Source: Kumtagia sp963839725
GTDB taxonomy: Bacteria; Pseudomonadota; Alphaproteobacteria; Rhizobiales; Rhizobiaceae
Direction: 5' to 3'
DNA length: 64,000 nt
Assembly (NCBI GenBank): GCA_963839725.1
Contig: CAWIWT010000033.1
Span: forward strand, 146,799-210,798
Notes under the pieces: model-generated
Told to the model about the DNA's origin: nothing
Databases searched by the model: none
Seen by the model: only the letters and a program-made list of their open reading frames with translations
Program-made: the position numbers and the translations under genes
Part shown: positions 61,595 to 64,000 of the stretch, piece by piece
How the letters are laid out: the number at the start of each line of letters is the position of its first letter
How positions within the stretch are numbered: position 1 is the first letter of the stretch

Positions 61595-63545
61595 TCAAAC
61601 ATTTGGAAAACAAGGGTTGTGACGCTGTGACGGCTGTTTAGGGGGTGGGGGGTGGATAGGCCTCCACGGATCGTCGAAGGCGCGCCATTCGTAGCCCTTG
61701 GCAAAGTCGCGCTTGTTAGCGCCGGAAGGCGCAAAGTCATGGCTGGACGAACACACGCCGAAAGGTTTCAGCAGGCGTGCGAGCTGGGCGGGCGACAGTT
61801 CCTTGCCGCTCTTGCCGAAAGTGCTCCAAGGCCTCTCTTCGATGGCGACGAGCGCCGCGATCAGTTCCTTCGTCCGGATCCACATTTCCGGCAGATGGCC
61901 GGCTTCGTCCGCCTTCAGGGCGCGGGCATTGCAGATGTCGCGGCAGTCGTTGAGCAGCATGACGGCGAGGTCATCCTCGTCGGCGTCGGCATGCACAGAT
62001 AGCGCAATGGCCGCTCTGCGCAGCTTTTCCGGCCATTCGCCGCCGGCAATCGCCGCGATCTTGAAGGCCAGCCGCCAATTGTCCGCTGCCCGATCGTTGA
62101 GCTGGGCCGGCAGCTCGACCACTGCGGCGTCGATCGCCTCGGCATTGCAGGGCAAACCGGGCAAGCCTGGCACGGCACGTGAAGGTCGACGCGGTCGGTA
62201 TAATCGAAACGCTGGACTGTCTCCCGACCATGCGGCGTTGCAGGGGGATATGGATGCAGCGGTCGCCGAGCGGTCCGTCGATCCGGCCGATGCCGGCCAG
62301 CGCCGCCATTGCAAACGTCTTGAAGGCGGTCGGCACCATCGCCGTGCCTTCGCCCGACATGCGCCATGCCCAGCCGGACTTCATGGCCTGAATTGAGGAT
62401 CGAGCGCAGCGGCCGGGCATCCGGATTGGAAACGGCCAGCTGGTTGTCGATCTCGTCGAGCAGGAAGGTCGGGCGCACCCGTTCCGCCAGGTGGTAAGCC
62501 CGCGACCGAGACGTTCTCCGTGTTGATGGACGCGGGGTCAACTCGGCGATCACTCGCAGCAAGGTGGTCTTGCCGCAGCGTTGCCGCGGCTAGTCACCGC
62601 CAGCCGCGGCGCATGGGTGGCGATGTCGAGAAAATGCGTGCATGCGATCCAGAAGGTGACGCCAATCAGCCGGGCATCGCCGAGCACGATGTAACGGCGT
62701 ATAAGCCTGGCGACCTCGTCGAGCGCGTCCGTTCCTTCGACGTTCCGGCCACGGCTCGATATCCGGAAATCCGGCGACAAGCGCCTCGTCCGCCGCTGGC
62801 TTTTGGCGCGCACCTTGGCCTTGTCGATCGCGCCTTCGACCAGGCCCTCGACCGGAGCTTGTCGTAAGGGGGATCGCACGCAATCGCCACGTCGGCTATG
62901 CGCTGCCGGAATCGGCCTGGTAAAGCCGACCGGCGACAACATCGAAGGCAAGCGAATAGTGAGATCGCGCAGCTTATTGTGGCGTTGTCCCGGCGGGGTC
63001 GCGAGGATCTCGTCCACCGCCTTGTCGAGCTTCGACTTTGCTTTCGCCGCTTCAGTCCGGCGAGCAATTCATTCGGCAGTGGCGCAAGGTCGGGAAATCG
63101 AAAGCCGTTGACATAGTCGTAGCCTTTACCGCCCACGCCGGCATCCGGGTGCAATGGTCATCGCGCCGTCGGCGCGCAGTTCGACACCCGGCGCAATGAC
63201 GGTCGTGCCGAGCTTGCCCGGATATTTGAACCAGACTGCCAGCCGGTGCGGCGTCAGCACGACCGGCGTATTGTCGTGACGGACACGGAGCGCCTTCCAG
63301 GCGCCGAACCGTCGGTCAGGCCGTCGCGGTCGATGTCGATGCAGATAATCCCGTTCTCGGATCCGCAGCGCAATCCGACCAGCGTGCGGCGAGCGATCCC
63401 ACCAGGCGCGGATCTGTGCCTCGTCCTTCGACGAGCCGAACGGAACGGGATCGCCGAGCTTTGCGCCATGAAGGTGCGGCTTGTCCTTGTCACCGAAGAT
63501 GCGCCTGGGGTTGTTGGCCAGTTCAGCGTCAGCGCACGTTTTAAG
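61595..63545 (-). pseudogene. Bifunctional Prim-Pol primase fused to DUF3631 helicase, multiply frameshifted
   Basis: Reading leftward from ~63545: AQIRAWWDRSPHA, ENGIICIDIDRDGLTDGS (Prim-Pol Asp pair), VLTPHRLAVWFKYPGKLGTT, ELRADGAMTIAPG, GYDYVNGFRFPDLAPLP, EILATPPGQRHNKLRDLTIR, ARLIRRYIVLGDARLIGVTF, then the Walker B-like PTFLLDEIDNQLAVSN, MVPTAFKTFAMAALAGIGRI and the intact DUF3631 part (LKPFGVCSSSHDF, YEWRAFDDPW). It would prime and unwind DNA to replicate the element. At least six frame changes are needed, so it is dead as read. Confidence 0.65.
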
Positions 63546-63559
63546 GGTCGACCGGCAAG

Positions 63560-64000
63560 CTAACAGCTCAAGATGGTGTTTCGCAATGCGAGATCGATCG
63601 GCTCCGTCATGGCTTGGTACCCATACTCCGGCATAGTCTCGAGCCAGTCGCCTGTTTCTCGGTCGGCCAGCCGTTCCAGCCCACCATCGTAGTGCAAAAT
63701 AGTCGACTTCCCTTGTCGCGCATCACGGATCCGAAGTTGTCGAGCAGCCATTGGCCGGCGTGTGGAGCAATCCTCGAATGCGTCGGCATCCGCCGGCTGC
63801 GCCGCATGCCGAGCACCGTTGCGGTGGTCCGACTGGCGGCCAGGCTCCCCGGCAACGATGGAAGCGGCGAACCAGTGCGATTCTTTACCGGCCAGCCGAG
63901 CAGTCGGTTGATGGCGCGGGCGGCACCGACGGACCTCACCATCGTGCTCGCTGCTTAAGAGCAGCACGACTTGCCGAAGCTTGGCGAGGTCGTCGGACAT
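63560..64000 (-). pseudogene. Hypothetical element protein starting at the window edge, frameshifted
   Basis: The ATG is formed by the last three bases of the window: MSDDLAKLRQVVLLLSSEHD, then in another frame AARAINRLLG, then HAGQWLLDNFGSVM and finally STILHYDGGLERLADRETGD ending ALRNTILSC. The N-terminal SSEHDGE pattern occurs in small phage proteins of unknown role. Confidence 0.4.

Larger units (their letters stand above)
53619..64000. mobile_element. Decayed phage-satellite-like integrated element (right end outside window)
   Basis: It contains a tyrosine integrase next to the disrupted alkD-like gene, then an almost unbroken leftward gene chain from 64000 to 55732. Recognised members are Prim-Pol/DUF3631 helicase, TOPRIM-like protein, HK97-type capsid, HNH nuclease and small-terminase-like HTH protein. 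Successive genes overlap by ATGA or GTGA. No portal, large terminase, protease or tail genes are seen. Most genes carry frameshifts, so the element is inactive as read. A remnant of a larger prophage remains possible. Confidence 0.7.

Overview
The window looks like a chromosome segment of an alphaproteobacterium of the Mesorhizobium/Phyllobacteriaceae type. The basis is the alphaproteobacterial order secE-nusG-rplKAJL-rpoBC, two RIME-type rhizobial repeats, a malate-CoA ligase/malyl-CoA lyase cluster, rhizobial-type integrase relics and a high GC content. The placement comes from recognition of families, not from a database search.

Left part (1-14.6 kb) is accessory and almost entirely leftward. 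It holds two signalling proteins with class III cyclase domains and a winged-helix/TolB-like/TPR regulator, an intradiol dioxygenase remnant, a Tat-exported sulfite-oxidase-type molybdoenzyme, a tandem-domain vanadium-haloperoxidase/PAP2-like protein, and a NitT/TauT-type binding protein coupled to a broken SCO1-like gene. A 1341-bp IS256-family element with a perfect 8-bp target duplication sits in one of two related upstream regions. This part ends at an integrase relic and a 3'-only tRNA-Trp fragment just upstream of secE, which suggests the edge of an old genomic island.

Core part (14.9-27.1 kb) is the intact secE-nusG, ribosomal L11/L1/L10/L7-L12 and rpoB-rpoC cluster, closed by a strong terminator. 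Next come a reverse-transsulfuration pair (cystathionine beta-synthase plus a gamma-lyase/synthase-type enzyme), an adenylate-kinase-like protein lacking its P-loop lysine, a TerC protein, and an osmoprotectant group (BCCT transporter, ProX-like lipoprotein, LuxR-type regulator with a degenerate receiver). A serine-cycle/glyoxylate cluster follows (sgaA, mcl, mtkA, mtkB and a glyoxylate-reductase relic), then FkbM methyltransferase, panBC and dusA.

The 46-53.3 kb stretch carries a MITE-like repeat, an aspartic protease with a DUF1289 protein, a CobT-like protein lacking the expected catalytic glutamates, a membrane histidine kinase with a +1 frameshift, a thermonuclease, a GST, a UDG-family protein, an Lrp regulator and a DUF3299 protein.

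The right end (53.6-64 kb, running off the window) is a decayed compact phage-derived element inserted in an AlkD-like DNA-repair gene. It has a tyrosine integrase and one leftward chain of genes overlapping by ATGA/GTGA: Prim-Pol/DUF3631 helicase, a TOPRIM-like protein, a major capsid protein, an HNH nuclease and a small-terminase-like protein. No portal, large terminase or tail module is visible, so it resembles a capsid-carrying phage satellite more than a full prophage. Frameshifts, mostly +1, are concentrated in mobile genes, with two in housekeeping-type genes (mtkA and the histidine kinase).
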